Shown: positions 1-5,880, numbered from the stretch's first letter. The stretch: DNA of 8,276 bases from CALAED01 sp937891035 (GCA_035642125.1 DASQSZ010000031.1:1-8276); one strand, 5' to 3'. The notes: generated by a model not told the origin, from the letters alone. Numbers and translations: made by a program.

Positions 1-89
1 ATGGAGTTGACCTGGTCCGCGATCCGCTTGAGCTTGCGCAGGATCTTGCCCTCGCCCGCACGAAGGATCTTGTCGATAACTACTGGCAC
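1..89 (-). CDS. secA: Preprotein translocase ATPase SecA, N-terminal fragment
   Basis: Only the first 29 codons and two bases are in the window; the gene runs off the left edge. The reverse complement from the GTG at 89-87 reads MPVVIDKILRAGEGK followed by ILRKLKRIADQVNS, which I recognise as the SecA N-terminus of Actinobacteria. This is the amphipathic start that precedes the DEAD-motor domain. SecA is the ATP-driven motor that pushes unfolded preproteins through SecYEG. The GTG start is supported by a GAGGAG ribosome-binding site at 104-99, nine bases upstream, and by the match of the whole N-terminus to the family. The gene lies downstream of hpf and the response regulator on the same strand, as in many actinobacterial genomes, but a sigma/anti-sigma and DNA-repair block comes between. 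Identification rests on the N-terminus only; the catalytic domains cannot be seen. Confidence 0.9.
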   Translation of the reverse strand, partial: MPVVIDKILRAGEGKILRKLKRIADQVNS

Positions 90-150
90 TCTCGAGAGCT
101 CCTCGCAGATCGTGGGTCACCGCGAATCATGGCGGCGCACACACCACCCG

Positions 151-166
151 TACGATGTCAATCGTA
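151..166. promoter_or_regulatory. Small inverted repeat / possible -10 element in the secA - HGxxPAAW divergent region
   Basis: TACGAT and ATCGTA form a perfect 6-bp inverted repeat around a 4-bp spacer. Read on the minus strand, TACGAT at 166-161 fits the actinobacterial -10 pattern TANNNT and would start a secA transcript with a leader of about 60-65 bases. No good -35 hexamer lies 16-18 bases upstream. The symmetry could instead be a small operator. It is 72 bases upstream of the secA start and 136 bases upstream of the plus-strand gene. Confidence 0.3.
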
Positions 167-266
167 GGTGAGTCCTAGGGTGGACGCTGCCACGCGCGGC
201 GGTCTCTGCACAATAGAAGCTTGGCAACGGGTTTGTGGAGATCGGTTTCACGGACCGAATCACTCA

Positions 267-272
267 TAAGAT
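267..272 (+). promoter_or_regulatory. Possible -10 hexamer for the small membrane protein gene
   Basis: TAAGAT fits TANNNT and would give a start about 24 bases before the ATG at 303, with the GGAGG ribosome-binding site inside the leader. The -35 region is weak (TTTCAC-like at 246-251 with a short 15-bp spacer). A better-looking TTGACA at 276-281 is too close to the start codon to be the -35 of this gene. Confidence 0.25.
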
Positions 273-302
273 CTCTTGACAATCATATGGAGCGGAGGCG
301 AC

Positions 303-626
303 ATGACCGAGGGGTCGCACGTCGGACGGCCGAGTTCATGGATCGCTGTGACCGTGATGCTGGTCGGCTGCGTCCTCGGTGGTATCGGCCTGGTGGCCGG
401 TCCGTCGTGGCCGCTGTTTTGGGCCGGCGTGGCGATCGCGGCGATCGGCGGTGTGCTGGCCCTGGCGGTCGGCATCCTCTCGGATGTGGTCATCTACTCG
501 CCGGTCGACATCGCGTTCGGCGGGGACGGCGCGCCCGGCGTGTCGGCCGTTGATGGCCCCGAAACCCCCGCCCGGACGACCGAAACCAGCGCGACCCCCC
601 GCGAAGAGACCGCCGGCGGGCACTGA
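303..626 (+). CDS. HGxxPAAW-like small two-TM membrane protein
   Basis: This 107-residue protein has a short hydrophilic N-terminus carrying HVGRPSSW (residues 6-13), followed by two hydrophobic segments (about 14-33 and 37-58) and a charged, Thr/Pro/Glu-rich tail (59-107). The H-x3-P-x2-W signature directly before the first membrane segment matches the actinobacterial HGxxPAAW family, with G replaced by V and AA by SS. Its function is unknown; in Streptomyces I recall such genes near tryptophan biosynthesis genes, which is not the case here. The ATG at 303 is preferred over an in-frame TTG at 276 because GGAGG (294-298) lies just ahead of it. It is the only plus-strand gene in the window, divergent from secA and convergent with the glycosylase gene 41 bases downstream. 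Family assignment is fairly secure; the role is not known. Confidence 0.8.
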   Translation: MTEGSHVGRPSSWIAVTVMLVGCVLGGIGLVAGPSWPLFWAGVAIAAIGGVLALAVGILSDVVIYSPVDIAFGGDGAPGVSAVDGPETPARTTETSATPREETAGGH

Positions 627-647
627 AAGCCCTGAAAACCCGTGGAA

Positions 648-677
648 CGCCGAGAACCTCGCTCCGGCTACTCGGCG
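648..677. terminator. Hairpin between convergent genes, possible bidirectional terminator
   Basis: CGCCGAG (648-654) and CTCGGCG (671-677) are perfect 7-bp inverted arms around a 16-base loop. The hairpin lies between the ends of the small membrane protein gene and the convergent glycosylase gene and overlaps the latter's stop codon (670-668). There is no T-tract on either strand, which is common for actinobacterial terminators but weakens the call. Confidence 0.35.
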
Positions 678-1912
678 GGGGCGGCTGAGGTGGCGCCGGC
701 GGCGACGGTGCGCCGCAGGGCGCCGGCGAGCTCGGGCGGGTCGACGACCTCGACGCGTACGTCATCGCAGCCGACCCATGCCGCCGCCTGCCACAGCGCG
801 ACCCGCACCGCGTCGAGTGCGGCGTCGGCGGATGTGCCGCGGCGGCCGGCCGGCGCCACGACGCGCGGCTCGAACGACACTTTGCGCGCGACGAGCGTGC
901 CGCCCGCGCGGGCCGGATCTATCCGGCCGATCAGCCGCCCCCCGGCGAGCAACGGCATGGTGAAGTAGCCGTACACGCGCTTGGGCTTGGGGACGTAGGC
1001 CTCGAGCCGGTGATCGAAGCCGAACACCCGTGAGGTGCGCTTGCGATCCCAGACGAGCGAGTCGAACGGCGAGAGCAACGTCGTGCGATGCCGCCCCCGC
1101 GGCGGCGCGGCGAGCGCATCGGGATCGGCCCACGCCGGATGGCGCCACCCGGCGACCGTGACGGGGACCAGCCCGGTCGCCGCGACGACCGCCGCGACCT
1201 GCTCGCCTTTGAGCCGGTAGTAGTCGGCCAGATCGGCCTTGGTGGCCACGCCGAGCGCCCGCCCGGCCCGCGCCACCAACCGGGTCAGGCAGGTGCGGTC
1301 GTCGGGCTCAGCGTCACGCAGCTCAGCCGGGATCACCCGTTCGGGCAGGTCGTAGACCCGCCGCCAGCCGACCCGGCGAACGCACACGACCTCGCCAAGC
1401 GCGAGCATCCGCTCCACCCCGAGCTTGACGTCCGACCAGTCCCACCAGGCGCCGCCGTTCTTGGCCCCGCCGAGTTCGGTCGCGGTCAGCGGCCCGTCGG
1501 ACCGCAACCGGTCGATGATCTGCTTTTCCGTGCCGACCTCGGCCGGCTGCCAGCTCCACCCTCGGTCGCGGTGGGCGCGCCGCCGAAAGGCGAACAGCGG
1601 CCACTCTTCGACGGGGAGCACGCAGGCGGCGTGCGCCCAGTATTCGAAGGCGTCGCCGCGCCCCCAATAGGCCTGCTCGACGCGCGCCCGGCCGATCGCG
1701 CCGAGCCGGGCATACGGGATCAGCTCGTGCGACCGGGCCAGCACGGAGATGGTGTCGAGCTGGACGGCGCCCAGCCGGCCAAGCACGCCGGCCACGCCGC
1801 CGCGGCGCCCGTCGGCCCCGAGCAGGCCCTGGGCGCGTAGCTGCAGGCGGCGTGCCTCATCGACGGTGAGATCGAGCCGCGGACGGACGGTGACGGACGG
1901 GGCGTTGGTCAC
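668..1912 (-). CDS. Winged-helix DNA glycosylase, YcaQ/AlkX-like (HTH_42 family)
   Basis: This 414-residue protein is close to the usual length (about 400) of the HTH_42 (DUF1006) family, whose characterised members are E. coli YcaQ/AlkX and Streptomyces AlkZ. They remove alkylated bases and open interstrand crosslinks. Visible family features are an N-terminal winged-helix region (LTVDEARRLQLRAQGL, about 15-30), the QLD triplet at Q51-D53 within VQLDTISVLARSHEL, the YWAHAACVLP block (91-100), and the C-terminal blocks DSLVWDRKRTSRVFGFDHR and VYGYFTMPLLAGGRLIGRID. A Q-hydrophobic-D triplet points to the YcaQ/AlkX branch; AlkZ has Q-hydrophobic-Q. The GTG at 1912 is chosen because homology starts about residue 14, G/C third-base bias fades upstream, and a TACGAT -10 sits exactly seven bases before it, suggesting a leaderless mRNA. 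The frame stays open upstream to 2191 but would run into the neighbouring gene. A role in crosslink repair is inferred from the family. Confidence 0.88.
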   Translation of the reverse strand: MTNAPSVTVRPRLDLTVDEARRLQLRAQGLLGADGRRGGVAGVLGRLGAVQLDTISVLARSHELIPYARLGAIGRARVEQAYWGRGDAFEYWAHAACVLPVEEWPLFAFRRRAHRDRGWSWQPAEVGTEKQIIDRLRSDGPLTATELGGAKNGGAWWDWSDVKLGVERMLALGEVVCVRRVGWRRVYDLPERVIPAELRDAEPDDRTCLTRLVARAGRALGVATKADLADYYRLKGEQVAAVVAATGLVPVTVAGWRHPAWADPDALAAPPRGRHRTTLLSPFDSLVWDRKRTSRVFGFDHRLEAYVPKPKRVYGYFTMPLLAGGRLIGRIDPARAGGTLVARKVSFEPRVVAPAGRRGTSADAALDAVRVALWQAAAWVGCDDVRVEVVDPPELAGALRRTVAAGATSAAPAE

Positions 1913-1919
1913 GTGCCCG

Positions 1920-1925
1920 ATCGTA
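1920..1925 (-). promoter_or_regulatory. -10 element for a probable leaderless glycosylase mRNA
   Basis: On the minus strand TACGAT is followed by seven bases and then the GTG start at 1912, the spacing expected if transcription begins at the first base of the start codon. No Shine-Dalgarno sequence precedes the GTG. The -35 region 17 bases upstream (CGGATT) is poor. An own promoter implies that the gene is not solely dependent on the upstream sigma/anti-sigma transcript. Confidence 0.45.
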
Positions 1926-2029
1926 GAGGGCGATACTGACAAAATCCGCAGGGCCGCAGGCCTGCCACGAGCAGCCCCCGGTCGCCGACAGACGCACCCC
2001 CGGCGCGGCGCCGACCCCCGGCCGAGGTC

Positions 2030-2095
2030 CACCTCACCCGCCACGTCACCCGCCACCTCGCGGGCGTCATCCCCCGCCGCGTCATCCCCGCCGCC
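2030..2095. repeat. Degenerate short tandem repeats in the gap between two genes
   Basis: Three 12-bp units (2030-2041, 2042-2053, 2054-2065; first unit CACCTCACCCGC, with substitutions mainly in the third) are followed by two near-identical 15-bp units starting GTCATCCCC (2066-2080, 2081-2095). They lie in the 220-bp gap between the glycosylase start and the end of the anti-sigma gene. Otherwise the gap holds only the -10 element near 1920. The repeats look like simple-sequence expansion; no function can be read from them. Confidence 0.45.
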
Positions 2096-2132
2096 GATCA
2101 CCACCGGAACCGGGCGTCGCAAGCCGGCCGGA

Positions 2133-3206
2133 TCATGGACCGGAGAAGGCCGGCGCCGCGACGAGTAGGTCCCTGGCGAGATCCTGGTCACCGGTCACCT
2201 CGGCGGCGACGGTCGCGGGGTCGCGGCGGCCGCCCGCGAGGAAACAGAACTCAAGGACGTCCATGCGCACCCGTACGGCCGGTTCCGGCGCCACCGGGTG
2301 CGCGGCGTCGGCGTCGGTGCGGGCGCCGCCGAGACCGATCGTCCACTCGCCGCCGCCGGGACCGTCCAACACCACCTGGGCGACCAGGCCGGAGCGGCCC
2401 GAGCCCATCTTGGCTAGCCCCCTGGGCAGGCTGCGCACCCCCAGCGCGGCGAGGGGCCGCAGATGCCGCGGCAACGGTGGCGGAAGCGTGCTGCTGAGGG
2501 TGGTGGCGATGTCGTCGGAGTGCACCCAGGTCTCGAAGGCCCGCGCCACGATGAGGTCGGAGATGCGCAGGCGGATGCCGGGAGCGTGGACCGCCGGATC
2601 AGGGGGCAGCGCTCGGCACAGCGCGTGCGCCTGCTCCCGCCAGGTCGTGCGCGTCGCCTCGGGGGTCCGGCGACGCTCCCTGCCGATGACGGCGGCGGTG
2701 CGCCGGGCCAGGACCTGGTCGAGCACCGAGTCAGCGACGGCGGGCGGCGGCTGGGGGGCCACCTCGTCATCCACATCATCGACGTTGAGGCCGACATCGA
2801 CGCCGACGCCGGCCGCCACCAGACTGTCCGACGCGGCCAGGTGGGCAAGCACGTCCTGCACGCTCCAGCCGAAGATGACGTTCGCGCGCCAATCCGCGTC
2901 GGCCAGCCCGCCGAGCAGCGAGTCGAGCATCGAGACCTGGGCGGCGTACGGCTCGGCGTAGCCGGGGCACGGCGGCGCGGCGGGCCGGCGCGCCTTGGCT
3001 CGTTCCATCGTGCGGGCGCGCAGCCGGTCCGGCGGCGCCGCCGACGCGCCGAGCAGGTCCGCGGCGCCGCGCAGCCGGGCGGCCTCGGCGGCGCAACTCG
3101 CGCAGCGAGGCAGATGCTCCCGCACCATCTCCGCCTCTCCCGGCGAGCAGGCGCCGATCGCCCACACGCCGAGCAGGTCGGTCACGATCTCGTGCGCGGT
3201 CCTCAT
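2133..3206 (-). CDS. Anti-sigma zinc-finger (ZAS/zf-HC2) fused to a mycothiol-dependent maleylpyruvate isomerase-like domain
   Basis: This 357-residue cytoplasmic protein has no membrane segment or signal peptide. The N-terminus is a short anti-sigma ZAS domain (about 1-60) with the H31-x3-C35-x2-C38 zinc motif and a likely fourth ligand at H5. Residues from about 82 onward form an MDMPI/DinB-like four-helix domain: H122 in DVLAHLAASD, and E225 with H229 in ARAFETWVHSDDI, match the metal-binding positions of mycothiol-dependent enzymes. The C-terminal part (about 270-350, with LEFCFLAGGRRDP) resembles MDMPI_C. The ATG at 3206 is preceded by GGAGG about ten bases away; the open frame further upstream is an antisense-like extension without homology. 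It follows the ECF sigma gene on the same strand, the usual place for a cognate anti-sigma factor. I infer that the ZAS part binds the sigma factor and the MDMPI part senses a thiol or ligand; whether it retains enzyme activity is unknown. Confidence 0.85.
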   Translation of the reverse strand: MRTAHEIVTDLLGVWAIGACSPGEAEMVREHLPRCASCAAEAARLRGAADLLGASAAPPDRLRARTMERAKARRPAAPPCPGYAEPYAAQVSMLDSLLGGLADADWRANVIFGWSVQDVLAHLAASDSLVAAGVGVDVGLNVDDVDDEVAPQPPPAVADSVLDQVLARRTAAVIGRERRRTPEATRTTWREQAHALCRALPPDPAVHAPGIRLRISDLIVARAFETWVHSDDIATTLSSTLPPPLPRHLRPLAALGVRSLPRGLAKMGSGRSGLVAQVVLDGPGGGEWTIGLGGARTDADAAHPVAPEPAVRVRMDVLEFCFLAGGRRDPATVAAEVTGDQDLARDLLVAAPAFSGP

Positions 3207-3334
3207 GGCTCGCCCGCCTCCGCCGCTCCTCGGCTCCGGGCGCCCCCCGCACCGGTGCCGGCGAACGTACGGGGGTGGCGCACCGCCGGCGGCGCCGGAC
3301 GCGCCGGACGCGCGTCCCGTCTGGAAGCGTTCAC
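3203..3334 (-). CDS. Possible 43-codon ORF bridging sigma and anti-sigma genes
   Basis: A GTG at 3334-3332 overlaps the sigma stop codon (GTGA), and the ORF ends in a TGA that overlaps the ATG of the anti-sigma gene (ATGA), so it would couple the two genes exactly. AGAGGGG lies eight bases before the GTG as a plausible ribosome-binding site. The peptide starts MNASRRDARPARPAPPAVR and is rich in Arg, Ala, Pro and Gly, with no recognisable domain. Against it, G/C content is similar at all three codon positions (third position about 79%, first about 84%), unlike the real genes here, which are near-saturated at the third. It may be a chance ORF in a spacer. I list it because overlaps at both ends are unusual. 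Confidence 0.25.
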   Translation of the reverse strand: MNASRRDARPARPAPPAVRHPRTFAGTGAGGARSRGAAEAGEP

Positions 3335-3883
3335 GGTGTGATCCCCTCTTCCGCCAGGGTGTCGGCGATGCGACGCAACGCCAGCCTGATGCGCGATTTC
3401 GCGGTCCCCTCCGCCAGGCCCAGCTCGGCGGCCACCTGACGGTAGGTGCGCCCGCGGTAGTACGCCAGCTCGACCGCCTCCCGCAGACCGCCGGGCAACA
3501 CCGCCACGGCATGCCTGACCCGCCCGCTCACCTCGGCCGCCGCCACCTCATCCTCGATCCGGCGCCACGGGCTCGTACGACACCCAGGCCGTGGATAGCA
3601 CGCGACGGCGCTCTTCGCGGCGGACCACCTCGACGGCCCGGCGGTGCGCGAGCGTGCCGAGCCAGCTACGCAACGGCCCTTTGACCGGATCGAAGGCGAG
3701 CGGCCGCTCCCACAGGAAGGCGAACACCTCCTGGGTGACGTCCTCGGCCGCCTCGCGGCTTCGGGTGATCCGCAGCGCGAGCCCGAACACCAAGGGGGCG
3801 TAGGCGTCATAGACCTCGCCGAGCGCCGCCTCGTCGCCCGCGGCCAACCGCCGGCGTATCCCATCGGCATCGGACACCCCCAC
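3331..3883 (-). pseudogene. SigK-like ECF RNA polymerase sigma factor, interrupted by a +1 frameshift
   Basis: Two overlapping frames together make one complete ECF sigma factor of about 183 residues. The first frame, from the GTG at 3883, carries region 2: AGDEAALGEVYDAYAPLVFG, EDVTQEVFAFLWERP and LRSWLGTLAHRRAVEVVRRE. It stops at a TGA at 3550-3548, soon after SYEPVA. The second frame takes over at about 3561 with RIEDEVAAAEVSGRVRHAV and carries region 4: LREAVELAYYRGRTYRQVAAELGLAEGTAKSRI, ending at the TGA at 3333-3331. Skipping one base near 3562 restores the full protein. The FDPVKGPLRSWLGTLAHRRAV pattern resembles SigK-type (ECF19-like) factors. GGAG about ten bases upstream supports GTG 3883; GTG 3877 is an alternative. 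Sigma factors of this type direct RNA polymerase to stress promoters and are held by the anti-sigma factor encoded next to them. The break could be a real mutation, a sequencing error or, least likely, programmed frameshifting. Confidence 0.85.
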
Positions 3884-3976
3884 AGGGCACCAACTCCATG
3901 TCCGTCGGAGCAAGCAGGTGAGGATCACCGCTTGAGCCTGGCGCGTCGGGCATGGCGCGGCGCGGGCCCCTCGACC

Positions 3977-4013
3977 ACACTCTTCCCGAAGGTATTCGGC
4001 CGGGAAAGGGTGT
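3977..4013 (-). terminator. Hairpin downstream of the response regulator gene
   Basis: ACAC (3977-3980) and TTCCCG (3983-3988) face CGGGAA (4001-4006) and GTGT (4010-4013) around a 12-base loop. The result is roughly a 6 + 5 base-pair stem broken by one bulge and one mismatch or wobble. It begins 15 bases after the response regulator stop codon. There is no T-tract. It separates the hpf/response-regulator transcript from the sigma factor gene. Confidence 0.45.
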
Positions 4014-4027
4014 TGGATGACCGGCGG

Positions 4028-4741
4028 TCAGGTTATTTCGAGCAGCTTCTCACGCACCGCGTAGACCACGGCCTCCATCCGCGAGTGGAGCTGCAGCTTC
4101 TCCAGGATGTTGCGGACATGGTTCTTGACGGTGTTCTCGGAGATGAAAAGCTCGCGCGCGATCTCGCGGTTGCCCAGCCCCTTGGCGACGAGTCGCAGCA
4201 CCTCCATCTCACGATCGGTGAGTTTGGGGGCGGGAACCTGCTGCTGGCGTTCCGCACTGCGTTTGGCCAGCGCCGCGAACTCGGTGATCAGTTTCGAGGC
4301 CATGGACGGGCTGATCAGCGACTGGCCGCCCTGTACGGCCCGGACCGCCTGCGGGACCTCGTCGATGGAGATCTCTTTTAGCAGGTATCCGGACGCGCCG
4401 GCCTTGATCGCTTCGAACAGATCCTCTTCCTCGTCACTGATCGTCAACATGACGATTTTGGCGCTGGGAACCGCGCTCTTGATCGCGGTACAGGCCTCGA
4501 TGCCGCCGCGGCGCGGCATCCGAATATCCATGAGTACGACGTCGGGCAGCAGGTCGCCTGCTTTCTCGACGGCTTCGTTACCGTCGCTGCCCTCGCCGAC
4601 CACCTCAATGTCGCCTTGCTCTTCGAGCACCATCTCGAGCCCGCGGCGAAACAACGCATGATCGTCGACGATCAATACGCGGATCGGGTCGCCGGTGGCG
4701 ACCGGAGACGCCTCACCGCGGGTCTCGGGATTCTCGCCCAC
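4028..4741 (-). CDS. Orphan NarL/LuxR-family response regulator
   Basis: This 237-residue protein has a full receiver domain (about 20-135): acidic pair D26-D27, phospho-acceptor D72 in VVLMDIRMP, T100 in IVMLT, and K122 in GYLLKE. A linker with Gln/Arg (about 155-172) leads to a LuxR-type helix-turn-helix (174-228: LTDREMEVLRLVAKGLGNREIA and SENTVKNHVRNILEKLQ). All residues needed for phosphorylation and DNA binding are present. No histidine kinase is encoded in the window, so it is an orphan here. The GTG at 4741 follows GAGGAGG four to five bases upstream. It lies 107 bases downstream of hpf on the same strand, and an RR beside hpf and secA is a conserved actinobacterial arrangement as I recall it. 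Co-transcription with hpf is likely but not certain. Its target genes cannot be read from the sequence. Confidence 0.93.
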   Translation of the reverse strand: MGENPETRGEASPVATGDPIRVLIVDDHALFRRGLEMVLEEQGDIEVVGEGSDGNEAVEKAGDLLPDVVLMDIRMPRRGGIEACTAIKSAVPSAKIVMLTISDEEEDLFEAIKAGASGYLLKEISIDEVPQAVRAVQGGQSLISPSMASKLITEFAALAKRSAERQQQVPAPKLTDREMEVLRLVAKGLGNREIARELFISENTVKNHVRNILEKLQLHSRMEAVVYAVREKLLEIT

Positions 4742-4819
4742 TCGTCCTCCTCACCGACGCGCCCATAGGGGATTTTTAGATCATGGCATGGCCGAGGTGG
4801 CGGCGCGCCGGAGGCCTAC

Positions 4820-4847
4820 TTCGCTGTTGTTCGCTGTTGCGCTGTTC
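4820..4847. repeat. Tandem 10-bp repeat immediately after the hpf stop codon
   Basis: TTCGCTGTTG occurs twice in perfect tandem (4820-4829, 4830-4839), followed by a partial third copy, CGCTGTTC (4840-4847). On the transcribed minus strand this gives three AACAGCG copies within about 28 bases, beginning two bases after the hpf stop codon, in the gap before the response regulator. It is AT-richer than its surroundings. Its role is unknown: it may be a protein or RNA binding site, or simple-sequence slippage. Confidence 0.6.
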
Positions 4848-4848
4848 T

Positions 4849-5592
4849 TCAATCTTCAACGAGGCGGATTACTCCATAGTCCCAGCCACGGCGACGATAG
4901 ACGACACTCGGCCGTCCACCGTCAGTATCGCGGAAAAGGAAGAAGTCGTGTCCGACGAGTTCCATCTCGAACAACGCCTGGTCGATCGACATCGGCTCGG
5001 CCTTGTGGAACTTCTCCCGGACCACGAGCGGCCCGTCCCCCTCCATTGTGATGGGCACGATCTGATCGTCATCGGCCGAACGCGCATCGATGTCTCCCGC
5101 ACGGCCGTCGCGGCGTCCGGCGGGGCGGCCGGGATCGCCGGTGGCCCCGGCATCTCCGCGCGCGGCCGCGGCGCCGCGCCGGCCACGCCGGGTGCGCTCC
5201 GGCGGCGCGCCGGCGGGTTCCTCGGGCACGATCTCGTCGGGGGTGAGCGGCGGCATCGTCGCCAGCTTGGCCGGCGCCCGCGTGCCGTGGTGAACCTTGC
5301 GCCGGTCACCCGTGCGGCGCAGGCGTGATTCGAGCTTGCCAACCGCGAGGTCGAGCGCACCGTAGCGATCGTCGGCGGCGGCCTCGGCACGGATGACCGG
5401 ACCGCGCGAGCGGATCGTCAACTCGACGCGCTCGCGCCTGTTGGCCTGTCGGGGATTGCGTTCCTGGGACACCTCCACGTCTACGCGGATCACTTTGTGA
5501 TCCAGCTTCTCGATCTTGGCGAGCTTGTTGTCGACGTGCCGGCGGAACCGGTCGTTCACGTCCGTGTGGCGGCCCTTCACGATGACGTCCAC
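4849..5592 (-). CDS. hpf: Long-form ribosome hibernation promoting factor HPF
   Basis: This 247-residue protein has an N-terminal S30AE ribosome-binding domain (about 1-98, starting MDVIVKGRHTDVNDRFRRHV) and a long Gly/Ala/Arg/Pro-rich linker (about 99-187). The C-terminal dimerisation domain (about 188-244) includes VVREKFHKAEPMSIDQALFE, GHDFFLFRD and VVYRRRGWDYGVIRL. Long HPF binds the 30S decoding region and pairs ribosomes into inactive 100S dimers through the C-terminal domain during starvation or stress. The GTG at 5592 is preceded by a purine-rich stretch (5611-5599, ending in six G, six bases before the start), and the protein aligns with the family from its first residue. It lies between comF and the response regulator. 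A promoter at 5881-5909 would give it a leader of about 280 bases. The linker is long and of biased composition but intact. Confidence 0.95.
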   Translation of the reverse strand: MDVIVKGRHTDVNDRFRRHVDNKLAKIEKLDHKVIRVDVEVSQERNPRQANRRERVELTIRSRGPVIRAEAAADDRYGALDLAVGKLESRLRRTGDRRKVHHGTRAPAKLATMPPLTPDEIVPEEPAGAPPERTRRGRRGAAAARGDAGATGDPGRPAGRRDGRAGDIDARSADDDQIVPITMEGDGPLVVREKFHKAEPMSIDQALFEMELVGHDFFLFRDTDGGRPSVVYRRRGWDYGVIRLVED

Positions 5593-5711
5593 GCGGGACC
5601 CCCCATCTCCCAGAATGTTGGCAACACCCGCCCGGCCGACCTGGTCTTCGTCCCCACATCCGCCTGCTGAGGGTCTCGCGGCGCTCTCGCCACTACTGCC
5701 CTTCTCCCTGC

Positions 5712-5734
5712 TCGAAGGATGTCTGATCCTCCGA
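5712..5734 (-). promoter_or_regulatory. Hairpin in the presumed hpf leader
   Basis: On the minus strand TCGGAGGAT and ATCCTTCGA pair over nine positions (one G-U wobble) around a five-base loop, CAGAC. As plus-strand DNA the arms have one mismatch, so the fold is better as minus-strand RNA. It lies about 120 bases upstream of the hpf start and has no T-tract, which argues for a regulatory or mRNA-stability element, or an operator, rather than a terminator. Confidence 0.4.
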
Positions 5735-5880
5735 CGGGGCAGGACTTACCTCTAAGCCGCACCGTGATCGGTCGACGAGAAGTCGCCTTACGTGGGCCGT
5801 TTCGCCTGCGGCTGGCATCGGCTTGCCGGACCGTTGCCGGCCCGACGCAACCACGGACCCGGGCGGGTGCCATGTCTGGA

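Noticed and set aside
156..161. TTGACA on the minus strand as the secA -35 box
   Set aside because: The hexamer 17 bases downstream is GCGCCG, not a -10; the nearest -10-like sequence is 24 bases away.
276..281. TTGACA as a -35 box for the small membrane protein gene
   Set aside because: It is only 22 bases from the ATG, with no -10 at 16-18 bases that would leave room for the gene's ribosome-binding site.
1088..1840. Long plus-strand open frame opposite the glycosylase gene
   Set aside because: It is an antisense shadow of a gene with strong codon bias; the opposite strand encodes a recognisable protein family.
1913..2191. N-terminal extension of the glycosylase frame by 93 residues
   Set aside because: It has no homology, reduced third-position G/C near 1912-1950, consists partly of short tandem repeats, and overlaps the end of the anti-sigma gene.
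2463..3341. 292-codon plus-strand open frame opposite the anti-sigma gene
   Set aside because: It is an antisense shadow with no domain; the minus strand carries clear zinc-finger and MDMPI motifs.
3207..3512. Upstream extension of the anti-sigma frame by 102 residues
   Set aside because: It overlaps sigma region 4 in another frame, has biased composition, and the ZAS domain with its ribosome-binding site starts at 3206.
4756..4780. Terminator with T-run (CCC-ATA-GGG followed by ATTTTT) on the plus strand
   Set aside because: The stem is only three to four base pairs and no plus-strand gene ends nearby.
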